This document shows, piece by piece, positions 16,016 to 24,072 of a DNA stretch of 64,000 nt. The stretch comes from Priestia taiwanensis (GTDB lineage Bacteria; Bacillota; Bacilli; Bacillales; Bacillaceae_G): assembly GCF_014638355.1 (NCBI RefSeq), contig NZ_BMFK01000004.1, positions 124,001 through 188,000 of the forward strand. The letters are read 5' to 3'. Position numbers and translations under genes: made by a program. The notes under the pieces were generated by a model. That model worked only from the letters and a program-made list of their open reading frames with translations. It did not search any database and was not told the DNA's origin. Numbering within the stretch: the stretch's first letter is position 1; the number at the start of each line of letters is the position of its first letter.

Positions 16016-16375
16016 TTATTTTTTTACATTTAGATTTAAACGCACCCTTGGCTTCTGGCTCAATTCTTCTTCTGTCAAATTCGTTAGCTCTGCTAATTCT
16101 TCATTTGAAAGATGCTCTTTTTCTTTTACTACCTTTCCATCGACTAAAGTAACAGGTAATACATCTGCTCCTTTATCCGTTAATAACTGGTTAATAAGAC
16201 TGTTCGTTACAAAAGCATCCGGTTCACTGGCAAGATTAAAACGACTTACATCTATCCCTTTATTCTTTAAATTATTAACTGCTACTGAAATACGGATTAA
16301 CTCAGGATCAACACTTGGTCCACATACTCCTGTAGAACAACACATTGCAGGATCAAAAATTTCAATCTTTTTCAT
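16016..16375 (-). CDS. arsD: ArsD, arsenite metallochaperone
   Basis: The 119-residue protein begins MKKIEIFDPAMCCSTGVCGP and so has Cys12, Cys13 and Cys18, the As(III) site of ArsD chaperones. The C-terminal vicinal pairs of E. coli ArsD are absent, as in many homologues. ArsD hands arsenite to ArsA, raising its affinity, and can act as a weak repressor. It lies directly before arsA, as is usual for this pair. Confidence 0.94.
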   Translation of the reverse strand: MKKIEIFDPAMCCSTGVCGPSVDPELIRISVAVNNLKNKGIDVSRFNLASEPDAFVTNSLINQLLTDKGADVLPVTLVDGKVVKEKEHLSNEELAELTNLTEEELSQKPRVRLNLNVKK

Positions 16376-16394
16376 CTTTGATTTCTTCCCTTCT

Positions 16395-16432
16395 TTAAAA
16401 AATAAGCCGAGAAAAAATTCTCGGCTATTTTA
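16395..16432 (-). terminator. Hairpin between arsC and arsD
   Basis: AATAAGCCGAGAA (16400-16412) and its near complement TTCTCGGCTATTT (16417-16429) form a stem with a T-rich flank on the minus strand. Lying inside the operon, it may attenuate transcription between arsC and arsD or mark an mRNA processing site. Confidence 0.65.
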
Positions 16433-16444
16433 TATACTTGTTAA

Positions 16445-16849
16445 TTATTCACCTGTCTCAGCGAACTTCTTAATACGTGCACCAATTTCATCACGTACAC
16501 GTTGGAATACAGCCCACTCTTGACCAGCTGGATCTTCAAATCCCCAGTGAACACGTGTTACGTGTGGTGGAGTTGTTGGACATACATCATTCGCATGACC
16601 ACAAAGTGTTACAACTAAATCAGCGCTATCTAAAATATCACGGCTAATGATATCAGATGTTTGATCCGTAATATCAATATCCACCTCATTCATTGCTTTA
16701 ATTGCATTTGGATTTACTCCATGTGCCTCAATACCAGCAGAATATACATTCCATTTGTCACCTAAATATTTTTTACCCCAAGCTTCTGCCATTTGGCTAC
16801 GACAAGAGTTTCCTGTGCATAAGAAATAAATTGTTTTTTTGTTTTCCAT
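16445..16849 (-). CDS. arsC: Thioredoxin-coupled arsenate reductase
   Basis: The ATG at 16849 is preferred over a GTG at 16861 because AGGTGG then lies 8 nt upstream. The 134-residue protein belongs to the low-molecular-weight phosphatase-type arsenate reductases, as in S. aureus pI258 ArsC. It has loop C11-TGNSC-R17 and the redox relay Cys83 and Cys90 ([10 protein letters not shown]). It reduces arsenate to arsenite, using thioredoxin to regenerate the disulfide, and the arsenite is then exported by Acr3. It sits between acr3 and arsD. Confidence 0.95.
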   Translation of the reverse strand: MENKKTIYFLCTGNSCRSQMAEAWGKKYLGDKWNVYSAGIEAHGVNPNAIKAMNEVDIDITDQTSDIISRDILDSADLVVTLCGHANDVCPTTPPHVTRVHWGFEDPAGQEWAVFQRVRDEIGARIKKFAETGE

Positions 16850-16876
16850 AGTAATTTCCACCTTTAGTATGAATAA

Positions 16877-17932
16877 TTATTTTAATTGTGTTTGAAAGTA
16901 TTTACGTCGGAACCAAAACGCTACATTTACTAAGGCAATCATAACTGGTACTTCTACTAAAGGACCGATAACTGCTGCAAACGCTGCGCCAGAATGAATT
17001 CCAAATACACCTACTGCTACAGCAATAGCTAATTCAAAGTTGTTACTTCCAGCTGTAAAAGCTAATGTTGTCGATACTCCATAACTTGCACCAACCTTTT
17101 TCCCCATGTAGAAAGAGACAAAGAACATTAATACAAAGTAAATAAGTAATGGAATCGCAATACGTACAACATCAAATGGGACACTAACAATGGCTTCCCC
17201 TTTTAATGAGAACATCATGATAATTGTAAATAACAATGCAATTAATGTAATTGGGCTGATTTTTGGAATGAATACTTTTTCATACCACTCTCGACCTTTG
17301 GCTTTTACAAAGATTAAGCGTGTTAATATTCCAGCGATAAACGGGATTCCTAAATAAATGAAGACCGATTGCGCAACTTCTCCCATTGTAATATCTACAA
17401 CAGCACCTTCAATTCCAAGCCATTCTGGAATTACAGTTACAAATACATACGCATATACTGAGAAAAATAACATTTGGAATACAGAGTTAAAAGCAACTAA
17501 ACCTGCCGCATACTCTGAATCACCTTCTGCTAGATCATTCCAAACAATAACCATTGCAATACAGCGTGCTAAGCCTATCAGGATTAAGCCCACCATATAT
17601 TCAGGCTTATCTGGCAAGAATATAACAGCCAAAGCAAACATCAAAACAGGACCAATAATCCAGTTTTGCACTAGTGATAGCACCAATACTTTTACGTCTT
17701 TAAATACACGCCCCATCTCTTCATAACGAACTTTTGCAAGTGGTGGGTACATCATTAAAATTAAACCAATAGCAAGTGGGATAGAAGTTGTTCCTACCTG
17801 TAAACTGTTCAGTCCATCAACAAATCCAGGAGATAGATAACCCAGTCCAATTCCTACTGCCATCGCAAGAAAAATCCAAAGGGTTAGATACCTATCTAGA
17901 AAGGATAGACGCTTTTTTCCTATGTTGCTCAT
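16877..17932 (-). CDS. acr3: Acr3-family arsenite efflux carrier
   Basis: The start at 17932 ([15 protein letters not shown]) is chosen; the longer frame would overlap arsR and lacks a ribosome binding site. The 351-residue protein has ten predicted membrane helices and the Acr3 hallmark segment [15 protein letters not shown] with its essential cysteine. It is of the Acr3 rather than the ArsB family. It exports As(OH)3, alone or energised by ArsA. The gene follows arsR by 29 bp and precedes arsC. It is often annotated arsB in Bacilli. Confidence 0.94.
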   Translation of the reverse strand: MSNIGKKRLSFLDRYLTLWIFLAMAVGIGLGYLSPGFVDGLNSLQVGTTSIPLAIGLILMMYPPLAKVRYEEMGRVFKDVKVLVLSLVQNWIIGPVLMFALAVIFLPDKPEYMVGLILIGLARCIAMVIVWNDLAEGDSEYAAGLVAFNSVFQMLFFSVYAYVFVTVIPEWLGIEGAVVDITMGEVAQSVFIYLGIPFIAGILTRLIFVKAKGREWYEKVFIPKISPITLIALLFTIIMMFSLKGEAIVSVPFDVVRIAIPLLIYFVLMFFVSFYMGKKVGASYGVSTTLAFTAGSNNFELAIAVAVGVFGIHSGAAFAAVIGPLVEVPVMIALVNVAFWFRRKYFQTQLK

Positions 17933-17961
17933 TCTTCTCACTTTCCCTTCTAAATTATTTA

Positions 17962-18309
17962 TTAACAACCACACTTAAGTGTAGGATTGCTCTTTTCAAT
18001 TTGTTGGATTTTCTCTACTTGATCTGGCACATGCTCTAAAATGTCTTCCAGAAGTGTATATAAATCACTTCCATGATTTAAAGAATAGTAAATCCATTGT
18101 CCTCTACGTTCCTCCTGGACTAAGCCTAAATCCTTTAATTTACGAAGATGTTGGCTGATAGAAGGTTGACTCATATCAAAGACTTCAAGGAGTTCACAGA
18201 CACAACATTCACGGTGTTTTAGAATAGACACAATTGTTAATCGTGTTTTATCTCCTAGTAACTTCAATAATTGTGACGCTCTCGTTAATTCTGTAACTGT
18301 TTTTTGCAT
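17962..18309 (-). CDS. arsR: ArsR-family arsenite-responsive repressor (first copy)
   Basis: The 115-residue winged-helix protein has Cys35, Cys36 and Cys38 (RECCVCEL) in the DNA-binding region, the As(III) site of the classical ArsR type. It also has a C-terminal Cys pair (LKCGC). Arsenite binding releases it from DNA. Upstream palindromes of ATATAAGTA type are its probable operators. As first gene of the arsR-acr3-arsC-arsD-arsA operon it is autoregulated. Confidence 0.95.
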   Translation of the reverse strand: MQKTVTELTRASQLLKLLGDKTRLTIVSILKHRECCVCELLEVFDMSQPSISQHLRKLKDLGLVQEERRGQWIYYSLNHGSDLYTLLEDILEHVPDQVEKIQQIEKSNPTLKCGC

Positions 18310-18332
18310 TTTTACACCTACCCCTTATAATG

Positions 18333-18416
18333 ATATAAGTATGTACTTATATGTCGGATAAAAAAATAAACGTTGAACATAGCAACTCACCAAATAAGTA
18401 TATAACTAAGTACTTA
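18333..18416. promoter_or_regulatory. ArsR operators of the main ars operon
   Basis: A perfect palindrome (ATATAAGTA, two bases, TACTTATAT) occupies 18333-18352, about 24 bp upstream of arsR. A second palindrome, TAAGTACTTA, lies at 18407-18416. Both share the AAGTA/TACTT half-site typical of Gram-positive ArsR operators. They are likely to be the arsenite-controlled switch. Confidence 0.8.
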
Positions 18417-18483
18417 TATATTCAACTAAAATAATAATTATTTATAGAACTTTTACTCTTATATCCTTCAATCGAAATTTAGG

Positions 18484-18693
18484 CTAACTACTCTTCTTAT
18501 TTCTATCTAAAATAATGTAGATAGTAAATGCAATTGGTCCCGTTAAAAAGACAAAAAGTAACCATATTAAGAAATGCTGTTTGCTAATTTTCTCTTTTTG
18601 ATATTCATTCACAATATACATACACAATAGAAAAATTAGAACATATATACCCAAGATAAATAATTGATCTACCAGAACTATCCCCCACTTCAT
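18484..18693 (-). CDS. Small two-helix membrane protein, phospholipase D-nuclease N-terminal-like
   Basis: The 69-residue protein has two hydrophobic helices (about 6-28 and 40-62) joined by a charged loop (NEYQKEKISKQ), ending in RNKKSS. The pattern resembles the small PLDc_N-type membrane domain, but similarity is weak. It lies between arsN1 and arsR1 in the cargo. No clear ribosome binding site precedes the ATG, so the true start may be slightly different. A role in arsenic resistance is not demonstrated. Confidence 0.55.
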   Translation of the reverse strand: MKWGIVLVDQLFILGIYVLIFLLCMYIVNEYQKEKISKQHFLIWLLFVFLTGPIAFTIYIILDRNKKSS

Positions 18694-18785
18694 ACTATAA
18701 TAAGTTTTTTAAAGTTAACTATTAACATAATCGTACTATAAATTAACATCTATATAACCCCTGATAGCCTAAGATAAAGAATTGT

Positions 18786-19280
18786 CTATTCTGTCATTAG
18801 CAATTTTTCCATAATCATAACATCTATATGCTTGCCATCCATTACTCCTTGTTTTTCAAATACACCTACTTCACGATATCCCATTTTATGATACAATCCT
18901 TGACCTAGATTATTGAAAGGAAAAGTAAACAAAACAAATTTATAAAATTCATTTTGTACCCCTATCCTTTCTAAAGAAGTAAGTAGCTTTTGTCCTACCC
19001 CTTTGCCTCGATATTCTCTTTTTATATAGATAGATACTTCTCCTACCCCCCGATAAGCACTCCGTTGATTATATGGATTAATTGAAGCCCAACCAACAAC
19101 CTGAGCATTCTCTACTATTACAATTACTGAATACCTTTCTTCTCTCTTAAATAGCTTTTCTTTGATATAAATATCTGTCTTTGTATCTGTTTCTAAAGTT
19201 GCAATCCGATCCTCAATACCCTCATTGTAGATAGCCGTAACTTCTTGAATATCTTGTTCAGTAGCATACCTAATCTCCAT
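18786..19280 (-). CDS. arsN1: ArsN1-type GNAT acetyltransferase (arsinothricin resistance)
   Basis: The 164-residue GNAT-fold protein starts MEIRYATEQDIQEVTAIYNEGI, characteristic of the ArsN1/phosphinothricin acetyltransferase branch. It has the acetyl-CoA loop REYRGKGVGQKLL and the GYREVGVFEKQG C-terminal motif. ArsN1 enzymes acetylate the antibiotic arsinothricin, an arsenic analogue of glutamate, and related phosphinothricin. Its location in an arsenic island supports the arsinothricin assignment over general GNAT activity. The gene has a GGGAG ribosome binding site. Confidence 0.83.
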   Translation of the reverse strand: MEIRYATEQDIQEVTAIYNEGIEDRIATLETDTKTDIYIKEKLFKREERYSVIVIVENAQVVGWASINPYNQRSAYRGVGEVSIYIKREYRGKGVGQKLLTSLERIGVQNEFYKFVLFTFPFNNLGQGLYHKMGYREVGVFEKQGVMDGKHIDVMIMEKLLMTE

Positions 19281-19310
19281 AGCCTATCTCCCATCGGTTT
19301 AATTATTAAC

Positions 19311-19402
19311 ACCAATGTCCCCATGCCCCTAAATCCAACCTATGCCAAGCAGAATTCGTAATCAGCAATAATAAATTTACTTCTTCATTAAGAAATGGGG
19401 AC
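19311..19402. repeat. REP-like inverted segment between arsN1 and the arsO-like gene
   Basis: ACCAATGTCCCCAT near the left edge is mirrored by ATGGGGACGGT near the right edge. The latter is followed by a small palindrome, ACGGTATTCACCGT. The GGGGACGGT core resembles bacterial REP-type palindromes. The stretch has no coding potential. Confidence 0.35.
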
Positions 19403-19426
19403 GGTATTCACCGTAATATCAAACCC

Positions 19427-20485
19427 TCAATTTTTTAGATAAGACAATAACTTTTTCACAACGAATTCAGCATCTTTTCCTACTCCTCGTAATGTTGCAG
19501 AAGAAAACGAACGCTGACCTTCTAATCCAACATAGTAAACACCTTGTATATTTGTACTTATACCAGCTATTTGCAAGGGTTTCCCTTCTGAATCCAATGC
19601 GCCAATAGAATTAAGATAAGAAAGATTAGAATGGTATCCAGTCGCAAAGATGACTACATCTACTGGTTCCTTCCTTCCATCTGGCCAGATTACACCATCA
19701 GCATAAAAGGAGGTAAACATTGGTTCTTGTTTCGGATTCCCTTTATCTAATCGTGTCTTATAGTCACCTAAATCGATAACTCCACCTGGATTAGGTGCCA
19801 TTTTTCTAAACCTCCAAAATGGAAAGGCATCTAGTCCGAAGACCTTAAACCAAAAGTGTATATCTATACCTAATATCTTTTGCTTCACGAATTTCACAGG
19901 CTTTCGTACAGCTAAAGAAGTTCTACTTACATCGGCTAGTTCAAGTGCAATTTGAACAGCAGAATTACCTCCCCCAACTACCAATACCCGTTGTTCACTA
20001 AAACAACTTGGATTTCGATACATAGACGAATGAAGAATTTGTCCTTTAAAGAGTTCTTGGTCCTTTATTATCGGTTTAAACGGGTTCTTGAAAGAACCCG
20101 TTGTATTAATAATAGTTTTTGCCTGAAATATATCTCCAGAGACGGTTTGAATTCTAAATACGTCATCATTCTTCTCTACAGACTCAACTTGTTGATTTAT
20201 CCTAATTGGTAACTGAAAGTGATTCACGTAATTATGTAAATAACTAATTACTTCATCTCTCGTAGGATAATCATTAGGACCACTTGAAAACTTCATTCCA
20301 GGTAACGATGAAAAACGTGCTGGAGAAAACAATTTTAAGCTATCATAGTAGTTGGGCCAAGATCCAACAGCTTGTTGACCGGCTTCTAAAATTAGAAAGT
20401 TTAAACCTTCCTTTTGCAGATGGTAACCAGACGCGAGCCCAGATTGCCCTCCTCCTATTACAATGGAATCTAATATTGTTTCCAA
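19427..20485 (-). CDS. arsO: ArsO-like flavin-dependent monooxygenase
   Basis: The 352-residue protein starts with TTG after GGGGG. It has an FAD-binding GGGQSG motif near residue 12, an NADPH-binding GGGNSA near 172, and the FATGYH motif near 285 that marks the flavin monooxygenase/CzcO family. ArsO-type genes occur in arsenic islands and are proposed to act on organic or inorganic arsenic, but the reaction is not settled. It lies downstream of a second flavoprotein gene with a 72-bp gap, so both are probably driven by the second ArsR circuit. Confidence 0.8.
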   Translation of the reverse strand: METILDSIVIGGGQSGLASGYHLQKEGLNFLILEAGQQAVGSWPNYYDSLKLFSPARFSSLPGMKFSSGPNDYPTRDEVISYLHNYVNHFQLPIRINQQVESVEKNDDVFRIQTVSGDIFQAKTIINTTGSFKNPFKPIIKDQELFKGQILHSSMYRNPSCFSEQRVLVVGGGNSAVQIALELADVSRTSLAVRKPVKFVKQKILGIDIHFWFKVFGLDAFPFWRFRKMAPNPGGVIDLGDYKTRLDKGNPKQEPMFTSFYADGVIWPDGRKEPVDVVIFATGYHSNLSYLNSIGALDSEGKPLQIAGISTNIQGVYYVGLEGQRSFSSATLRGVGKDAEFVVKKLLSYLKN

Positions 20486-20556
20486 TTTAATTCCCCCTTT
20501 TCATCTCCTAGATACGCTGACAATCAATGTTACTTGAAGGTAGTATTTTAAGGAAA

Positions 20557-21933
20557 TTAAACTGTTCCACAACAAGAATCATCCACTTGATTAGGCTTTA
20601 AATTAATGCTACAAACGCCAGTCTCTGGTAAATCAAGCTCCACTTTTGCAGCTGCCTCATAATCTCCAGAAAGATAAGCAACAATTGACCTAACTTGTTC
20701 ATAACCTGTTGCCATTAAGAAAGTTGGGGCTCTCCCGTAACTCTTCGCACCCACAATATAAAAGTCCTTTTCTAGATGACGAAGTTCTTTTTCACCATGC
20801 GGTCGAACCGTACCACAGCTATGAAGATTAGGATCAATAAGTGGTGCCAACGTCTCTACACTTTCAGTGCTAGAATCAATAGAAGTACGTATCTCTCGTA
20901 TCATCGATAGATTAGGACGATTACCCGTATTTACAATCATCTCATTGATATCAGTAAGTTTCATCTCTTTCTCATCTTTATGACCTACAATATCCATTCC
21001 ATTCTTTGTGCCAGATACATATTGAATTTTGTATGGTGTAACTACCGTTATCTTTCCTTCATCAACTAAATGATGAATACGGCTACCCAAAGCGCCACGA
21101 GCTTCTAACGCATCTTTTTCTTCGCCTCCATAAGCTTCCTCAACTCTTTGTTTTCTCATAATCCAAACTATATTAGTTTCTGGATAAGATTCTTTTAATG
21201 TAGCTAAGTCTAATAAAGTATTAATGGCTGAATGACCACTTCCTACAACAGCTACACGCTTATTTATATATTTTTTTTGTTCTTTCCCTAAAATATCTGG
21301 AATGCCATAAAAAATATGCTCTTTAAGGGATGTCTCTTCTTTTAACCAAATACCATTAGAATTTGCAGGATTAGGATTTCCCCAAGTACCAGAAGCATCT
21401 AATACAGCTCTAGCTTCAAACACTTGAAGTACCCCTTCTTTTTCTGTATAAATTATAAATGGCTTATTTTCACGATTAGCCGTTTTCATTTTATCGTTAT
21501 CTTTCCTGCCTACAGATAAAACCCTTGTATTCAAATGAATAAATGGTTTTATTACAGGTAGGTTTGCTAGTGGCTTTAAGTATTGTTCAACAATCTCTTT
21601 TCCTGTTGGCAAAGCTTTCAAGTCTGGAGATTGCCATTCATGCTGTTCAAGAAGATTCACAGCTTCTTTATCTATGTTATATTGCCAAGCTGAAAATAAA
21701 CGTACATGTCCCCAAGTTAGAATATTAGATCCTATACTTTCTCCAGCTTCTAATAAAATAAACGACTCTCCATTTTTCGCTAAGTGAGCCGCTGCTGCAA
21801 GCCCGATAGGTCCTCCTCCAATAATAGCTACTGGTAATGGTTTAACCTCCGGCAAACACGTATCTACTTTCAATGATTGCGTTTTTGTTCCACAACAATT
21901 ATTTGTTTTAAATGGGATATGAATAGATTCCAT
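20557..21933 (-). CDS. FAD/NAD(P)-dependent oxidoreductase with CCGT motifs at both ends
   Basis: The 458-residue two-dinucleotide-domain flavoprotein has FAD motif IIGGGPIGLAAAAHL (about 37-51) and NAD(P) motif VVGSGHSAIN (about 229-238), resembling lysine/ornithine-hydroxylase-type monooxygenases. Unusually, CCGT occurs near the N-terminus (Cys13-Cys14) and at the extreme C-terminus (Cys454-Cys455). Such vicinal pairs are natural As(III) ligands. A perfect ArsR2-type palindrome lies upstream. The gene probably encodes an arsenic-related oxidase or reductase, but the reaction is not known. Confidence 0.8.
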   Translation of the reverse strand: MESIHIPFKTNNCCGTKTQSLKVDTCLPEVKPLPVAIIGGGPIGLAAAAHLAKNGESFILLEAGESIGSNILTWGHVRLFSAWQYNIDKEAVNLLEQHEWQSPDLKALPTGKEIVEQYLKPLANLPVIKPFIHLNTRVLSVGRKDNDKMKTANRENKPFIIYTEKEGVLQVFEARAVLDASGTWGNPNPANSNGIWLKEETSLKEHIFYGIPDILGKEQKKYINKRVAVVGSGHSAINTLLDLATLKESYPETNIVWIMRKQRVEEAYGGEEKDALEARGALGSRIHHLVDEGKITVVTPYKIQYVSGTKNGMDIVGHKDEKEMKLTDINEMIVNTGNRPNLSMIREIRTSIDSSTESVETLAPLIDPNLHSCGTVRPHGEKELRHLEKDFYIVGAKSYGRAPTFLMATGYEQVRSIVAYLSGDYEAAAKVELDLPETGVCSINLKPNQVDDSCCGTV

Positions 21934-21985
21934 AAAAATTCTCCTTATCTCTTTTAGAATATTTTATTTGCATTTAACTCACTTT

Positions 21986-22005
21986 AAATCAAAAAAAATT
22001 GATTT
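21986..22005. promoter_or_regulatory. ArsR2-type operator upstream of the flavoprotein gene
   Basis: AAATCAA and TTGATTT form perfect arms with six A between them. The same ATCAA-N6-TTGAT layout occurs twice upstream of arsR2, which defines a small shared regulon. Confidence 0.78.
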
Positions 22006-22037
22006 ATTTTGTAGATTACTGCATTTTCCGCCCACCA

Positions 22038-22358
22038 TTATGACATAGGACGGAAAATACAGCATAATTGTTCAGATAATAATGCATCGACTTCTGCTTT
22101 ATTAATGTTGTAATAACTCCAAGTTCCTTTTGTTTCCTTTGTAATAAGATTGGCATCCAACAACATTTTCAAATGATATGAAAGCTTCGATTGTGGTAAA
22201 CCAAGAATTTCTGTTAAATCACAAACACACGTTTCTCCACGCTGACATAATTCATATAAAATATGCAGACGTTTTTGATCAGCTAATGCCTTGAACTTCC
22301 TTTCATAAATTTCAAAATATTGTATATTAGATTGTTTATATAAATTTAACTCTTCCAC
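22038..22358 (-). CDS. arsR: ArsR-family repressor (second copy)
   Basis: The 106-residue winged-helix protein carries Cys44 and Cys46 (ETCVCDL) in the metal-sensing helix and an extra vicinal pair Cys99-Cys100 near the C-terminus. It differs clearly from the first ArsR and has its own operator type. Palindromes ATCAA-N6-TTGAT sit twice upstream of it and once upstream of the flavoprotein gene that follows, so it probably controls itself, that gene and the arsO-like gene. The effector is likely a trivalent arsenical, inorganic or organic. Confidence 0.9.
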   Translation of the reverse strand: MEELNLYKQSNIQYFEIYERKFKALADQKRLHILYELCQRGETCVCDLTEILGLPQSKLSYHLKMLLDANLITKETKGTWSYYNINKAEVDALLSEQLCCIFRPMS

Positions 22359-22372
22359 ATTATTCTCCTTAA

Positions 22373-22446
22373 ATCAATTTTTATTGATGTTTCTATTATA
22401 TGCCTACATTCCTTATTTCACAACTAATTAATCAAAAAAAATTGAT
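22373..22446. promoter_or_regulatory. Two ArsR2-type operators upstream of arsR2
   Basis: ATCAA-N6-TTGAT occurs at 22373-22388 and 22431-22446, 58 bp apart. The first touches the ribosome binding region and the second the likely promoter, suggesting autorepression. Confidence 0.75.
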
Positions 22447-22450
22447 TTTA

Positions 22451-22740
22451 TATTTATTAACCTTATCACAACCATCCTATTCTTTTTAAAGGCTTACATC
22501 CATTTCTGATTAAAACTTCGAGATCAAGATCTATCTTTACTTTCCTGCTATTATAGATTAACAGCGTAAAAAACGGGCTCGTTTCCCAAAAATCCCCTTA
22601 ATGTATATCGTCAGCAAGACCCTTATGTGGAGAATCAAGAGAATTAAAGTTGAAGTGCTTAGATTTCTATATCACAATTGATTAGATTATCAACTATTCA
22701 AGCCCTATCAATTAGAAATAGATATAAAAACTAATATAAT
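22451..22740. other. Gene-free cargo spacer
   Basis: I see no reading frame with a ribosome binding site. A short hairpin AACGAGCCCGTT with a T-run on the minus strand (about 22566-22586) is the only structure noted. The stretch separates the unknown three-gene operon from the second arsenic unit. Confidence 0.4.
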
Positions 22741-22741
22741 T

Positions 22742-22793
22742 TAAATTCAATAAAAAAGGCCATCTAATTTGATGGCCTTTTTTATTGAATTTA
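22742..22793. terminator. Very long bidirectional terminator after the three-gene operon
   Basis: A perfect 23-bp stem (22742-22764 with 22771-22793, 6-nt loop) has a GC core GGCCATC and A/T runs on both sides. It begins 8 bp after the stop of the last gene of the operon. Confidence 0.93.
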
Positions 22794-22800
22794 GCTAAAA

Positions 22801-23427
22801 TTACTCATCATGTGACAAGTTAATATATTCTCCCGAAAGTTCCAATAATCTTTTTAATGTAATAGCAATATACGCTGGTACTTTTTGTTTTTGTAAGTTC
22901 TCACAATTTTTATTAATCTTATCTAAAATTTCTATTCTTTTATGCAAATTAACATACCGTATATCAAATAATTCTGAACGAAGTTGTAACAGTAAATCTG
23001 TTTCTATTTGTGAAGTAATTACAATAATTCCTTCTAAAACTTCTGGATTTTCTTTTGAAATCTCTACAGATAATTCTTTAAAATCATTTTCCATTTCTCG
23101 AAGAAGCTCTTTTAAATCTTCAATGAATTTCTTATTATTCTGTAACTCATCCTTTATTCTACTACTCAATCTATCTTGAAGTTTTTCTTGTTTAGTTTTC
23201 TCATTTTGCGTTTGAGCATGTATCTGACCTAGGGCAACACGATAAGCAACCAATCCACCTATACAGCTACCAGCTATTGTTCCTATAAAACCAAGAGAAC
23301 TTGTCCAAATAGCATCCCACGGCTTTTCAAACTTATGTTGTAAAAAAAACACTGTTAAATATACCACACAAAAAGTACCTATAAGCAATCCAAAAATAAA
23401 ACTAATACGATTCAAACTTTTATCCAT
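22801..23427 (-). CDS. Membrane-anchored coiled-coil protein (third gene of the unknown operon)
   Basis: The 208-residue protein has two membrane helices (about 9-29 and 42-64) joined by a short loop. A long charged helical region follows (about 75-200) with heptad-like Leu/Ile spacing (for example KFIEDLKELLREMENDFKEL). The ATG lies 3 bp after the stop of the preceding gene. This architecture is common among membrane-acting effectors of multi-gene defence systems but also among scaffold proteins. No enzymatic motif is seen and I do not recognise the family. Confidence 0.78.
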   Translation of the reverse strand: MDKSLNRISFIFGLLIGTFCVVYLTVFFLQHKFEKPWDAIWTSSLGFIGTIAGSCIGGLVAYRVALGQIHAQTQNEKTKQEKLQDRLSSRIKDELQNNKKFIEDLKELLREMENDFKELSVEISKENPEVLEGIIVITSQIETDLLLQLRSELFDIRYVNLHKRIEILDKINKNCENLQKQKVPAYIAITLKRLLELSGEYINLSHDE

Positions 23428-23430
23428 CTT

Positions 23431-24072
23431 CTATCCTGCCAATGATTGTATTTTATTTTTAAACTTTTCTACAGCCGATATAACAGGCATTCCTGTTTCA
23501 GTTGAAATTTCTAAAACTACCTCTAAATCAATTCCAGCTTCCCTTTTCTCCCCTCCATCACAAGTTGGAGCATTACTTAAAGATGGAGGGGATTGTTTCT
23601 TTAAATTTGGATGTAACTCCCTTAAAGCCTCATATGCTGAATTTGGATCTCTACGTGATATCCTTTGGGCTTTATCCGGAATTGTTATTGATTCTTTGAG
23701 TTTAAATAAAATTTTAATATGTCTCTTTATGGTATCGAATGAATAAATCTTTCCACATTCTTCACAAAATATTTGTTCATCTACATTGTTAATATCAAAG
23801 TAAATTCTACTGTTAAAGCATGATGGCTTAGAACATTCTGCATAAGAAACAATATCAAAAATCCCTTCATCACCTGTAAAATACATAAAAAATTTAACAC
23901 TATCATTTACCGTTACACTTTGTTCTAAAGCAAACTTATATGGACTTATATATTTATCATTGTATACTAGTTGTTTTCTAATGAATTTATCAAATTCATC
24001 AAGTGAAATATTAGGAAATTGCTCTTGAAGCTTCATCTTTTTAAAAATATGAGTTAATTTTTCGTAATACAA
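23431..24072 (-). CDS. Zinc-ribbon protein of unknown function (second gene of the unknown operon)
   Basis: Translation probably starts at TTG (24072) after GGAGAAGGAAG, overlapping the upstream gene by 32 bp. An internal ATG at 24036 has no ribosome binding site. The 213-residue protein has a four-cysteine ribbon, Cys80, Cys85, Cys103 and Cys106 (YAECSKPSC and FCEECGKIYS), in its centre. A polar Pro/Ser-rich linker (about 155-175) and a C-terminal helix (180-212) follow. It is probably an adaptor or nucleic-acid-binding part of the operon. The family is not recognised. Confidence 0.75.
   Translation of the reverse strand: MYYEKLTHIFKKMKLQEQFPNISLDEFDKFIRKQLVYNDKYISPYKFALEQSVTVNDSVKFFMYFTGDEGIFDIVSYAECSKPSCFNSRIYFDINNVDEQIFCEECGKIYSFDTIKRHIKILFKLKESITIPDKAQRISRRDPNSAYEALRELHPNLKKQSPPSLSNAPTCDGGEKREAGIDLEVVLEISTETGMPVISAVEKFKNKIQSLAG

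Noticed and set aside
15801-16523. Long 240-codon frame on the plus strand over arsA/arsD
   Set aside because: It lies antisense to arsA, arsD and arsC, all of which carry intact catalytic motifs, and it has no ribosome binding site or recognisable domain.
24036-24072. ATG at 24036 as start of the zinc-ribbon protein
   Set aside because: No ribosome binding site precedes it, whereas GGAGAAGGAAG stands before the TTG at 24072.
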